A DNA stretch of 6,179 bases from NCBI GenBank assembly GCA_021845835.1, contig JAJZVE010000294.1, positions 1 to 6,179 of the forward strand, in the 5' to 3' direction. Positions 5,489-6,179 of the stretch are shown in pieces; position 1 is the first letter of the stretch; the number at the start of each line of letters is the position of its first letter. This DNA is from Pseudomonadota bacterium. Lineage in GTDB: Bacteria; Pseudomonadota; Alphaproteobacteria; Acetobacterales; Acetobacteraceae. Under the pieces are notes generated by a model that made no database searches, had not been told where the DNA came from, and saw nothing but the letters and a program-made list of their open reading frames with translations. The position numbers and the translations under genes were made by a program.

Positions 5489-5890
5489 ATGTCCACGCTG
5501 GTACTGGAACTGCGCCAGGGCGACACCATGATCGTCAACGGCGCGCCGATCCGCTTCCGCACGAAGTCGCGCATCGAGCTGACTGCGCATGCGCGCTTCC
5601 TGTTCGGCAGACAGATCATGAAGCCGGACGAGGCCGACACGCCGGCACGGCGCATCTATTTTGCGCTGCAAAGCGCCTATATCGGTACGGCGGAGGAGCA
5701 GACGCGCGGGCTTGGCGCGGCGCGCGAGCTGATCACGCAGTTCATCGCGGCGACCACCTCGGCGCTGGCGCGCGAGATCCTGCAGCGTGCGCTGCGGCTG
5801 GCCGAAAGCGACCAGTGCTATCAGGCGCTGAAACTCGCCCGCCGGATCATCCGTCACGAGGATGCCGTGCTCGGCCGCGCCGCCGAATGA
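5489..5890 (+). CDS. flbT: Flagellin post-transcriptional regulator FlbT
   Basis: This 133-residue cytoplasmic regulator restrains flagellin synthesis; in Caulobacter it acts on flagellin mRNA and couples it to assembly progress. The family hallmark is plain: IMKPDEADTPARRIYFALQS at residues 43-62, matching the FlbT core (D/E-I-M-x-P-E-D-A-D-T-P-A-R-R-I-Y-F). The N-terminus LVLELRQGDTMIVNGAPIRF (4-23) fits the L-x-L-x-x-G-E-x-x-x-x-N-G-A pattern, and the C-terminus CYQALKLARRIIRHEDAVLG (110-129) matches the YKALMLCRKLIEYED motif. Start ATG 5489: GAGAGGG (5479-5485) lies 3 nt upstream, and length agrees with the usual 120-150 residues. It lies between flagellin and flaF, 81 nt and 34 nt from them. 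It has a single Cys (C110). Confidence 0.95.
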   Translation: MSTLVLELRQGDTMIVNGAPIRFRTKSRIELTAHARFLFGRQIMKPDEADTPARRIYFALQSAYIGTAEEQTRGLGAARELITQFIAATTSALAREILQRALRLAESDQCYQALKLARRIIRHEDAVLGRAAE

Positions 5891-5924
5891 GCCGGGATGG
5901 CCGGCATGCGAGGGAGACGACAGG

Positions 5925-6179
5925 ATGTCGAAGGCGGCCCAGGCCCTGCGGGCCTATGCCACGGCGAGCGCGGCCCGCGATCCGCGCGCGCAGGAAGCGG
6001 AGGTGTTCCGCCACGCCAACGCGGTGCTGCGACAGGCGAGCGACGGCGACGCGCGGGCGCGCCTGCGTGCGCTCGCCGACAATGAACGGCTGTGGAGCGC
6101 GGTGATCGACCTGGTGCGCGATCCGCAGAACGCATTGCCGCCGCCGTTGCGTGCCGCGATCGTCTCGGTGGGGCTGGCG
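5925..6179 (+). CDS. flaF: Flagellar biosynthesis regulator FlaF, 3' end cut by window
   Basis: The first 85 residues of FlaF are present and the frame is open at the right edge; the family is usually about 110-130 residues. FlaF works with FlbT, in Caulobacter promoting flagellin synthesis/secretion while FlbT represses. The sequence shows the N-terminal helix with AYATASAARDPRAQEAEVFR (10-29), resembling the family's AY-x(n)-SPRE-x-E-x-x-x-L/F pattern. The diagnostic block is DNERLWSAVIDLVRDPQNAL (52-71), then PPPLRAAIVSVGLA (72-85), corresponding to the N-x-x-LW...D...NPLP-x-x-LR-x-x-I-x-x-LG signature. Start ATG 5925: GAGGGAG (5910-5916) lies 8 nt upstream, and the gap from flbT is 34 nt, so the two are probably co-transcribed. 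Other starts nearby (5897) are in a frame giving Gly/Arg-rich nonsense. Confidence 0.9.
   Translation, partial: MSKAAQALRAYATASAARDPRAQEAEVFRHANAVLRQASDGDARARLRALADNERLWSAVIDLVRDPQNALPPPLRAAIVSVGLA

Noticed and set aside
5343..6105. Overlapping + frames at 5343-5531, 5413-6105 and 5897-6085
   Set aside because: All overlap the end of flagellin, flbT or flaF in other frames and give Arg/Ala/Gly-rich translations without motifs, while FlbT and FlaF match their families well.

Overview
The window is a piece of a flagellar gene cluster from a high-GC alphaproteobacterium. Five genes on the + strand are recognisable from their translations: flgE (hook), flgK and flgL (the two hook-filament junction proteins), a short flagellin gene of the fliC/fljK type, and flbT. 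A sixth, flaF, is cut by the right edge. The FlbT/FlaF pair is the alphaproteobacterial module that controls flagellin synthesis and export, and the flagellin is the compact D0/D1-only form (286 aa) common in that class. An Acetobacteraceae/Rhodospirillales-like source is my inference from general sequence character; I cannot prove it without a search.

Layout. Positions 1-282 hold the start of a divergent minus-strand reading frame that encodes an extremely Pro/Ala-rich protein and runs off the left edge. It may be a hook-length regulator (FliK-like), but this is not certain. The divergent gap contains a near-consensus sigma-54 promoter (445-460), a Shine-Dalgarno sequence and flgE (494-1792). 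flgK (1808-3331) follows after 15 nt. flgL (3328-4428) overlaps flgK by 4 nt and starts with GTG. A 118-nt leader or intergenic stretch (4429-4546) then carries a 14-bp tandem duplication straddling the flgL stop and a large inverted repeat whose loop displays two copies of a 9-nt motif. The flagellin gene (4547-5407) follows, then an 81-nt gap with small GC hairpins, flbT (5489-5890), and flaF from 5925 to the edge.

How the genes work together. FlgE builds the hook, FlgK and FlgL form the adaptor rings on top of it, and the flagellin polymerises from that junction. FlaF and FlbT are cytoplasmic regulators that in Caulobacter act after transcription on flagellin: FlbT represses or destabilises flagellin mRNA through its 5' leader, and FlaF promotes flagellin synthesis or secretion. 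The structured flagellin leader lying next to flbT is therefore the most interesting non-coding element here. I saw no unknown enzyme system, mobile element, CRISPR array, tRNA or rRNA. The coding content is a conventional, somewhat diverged late-flagellar operon, and the novelty lies in the regulatory DNA/RNA and the unidentified divergent gene.
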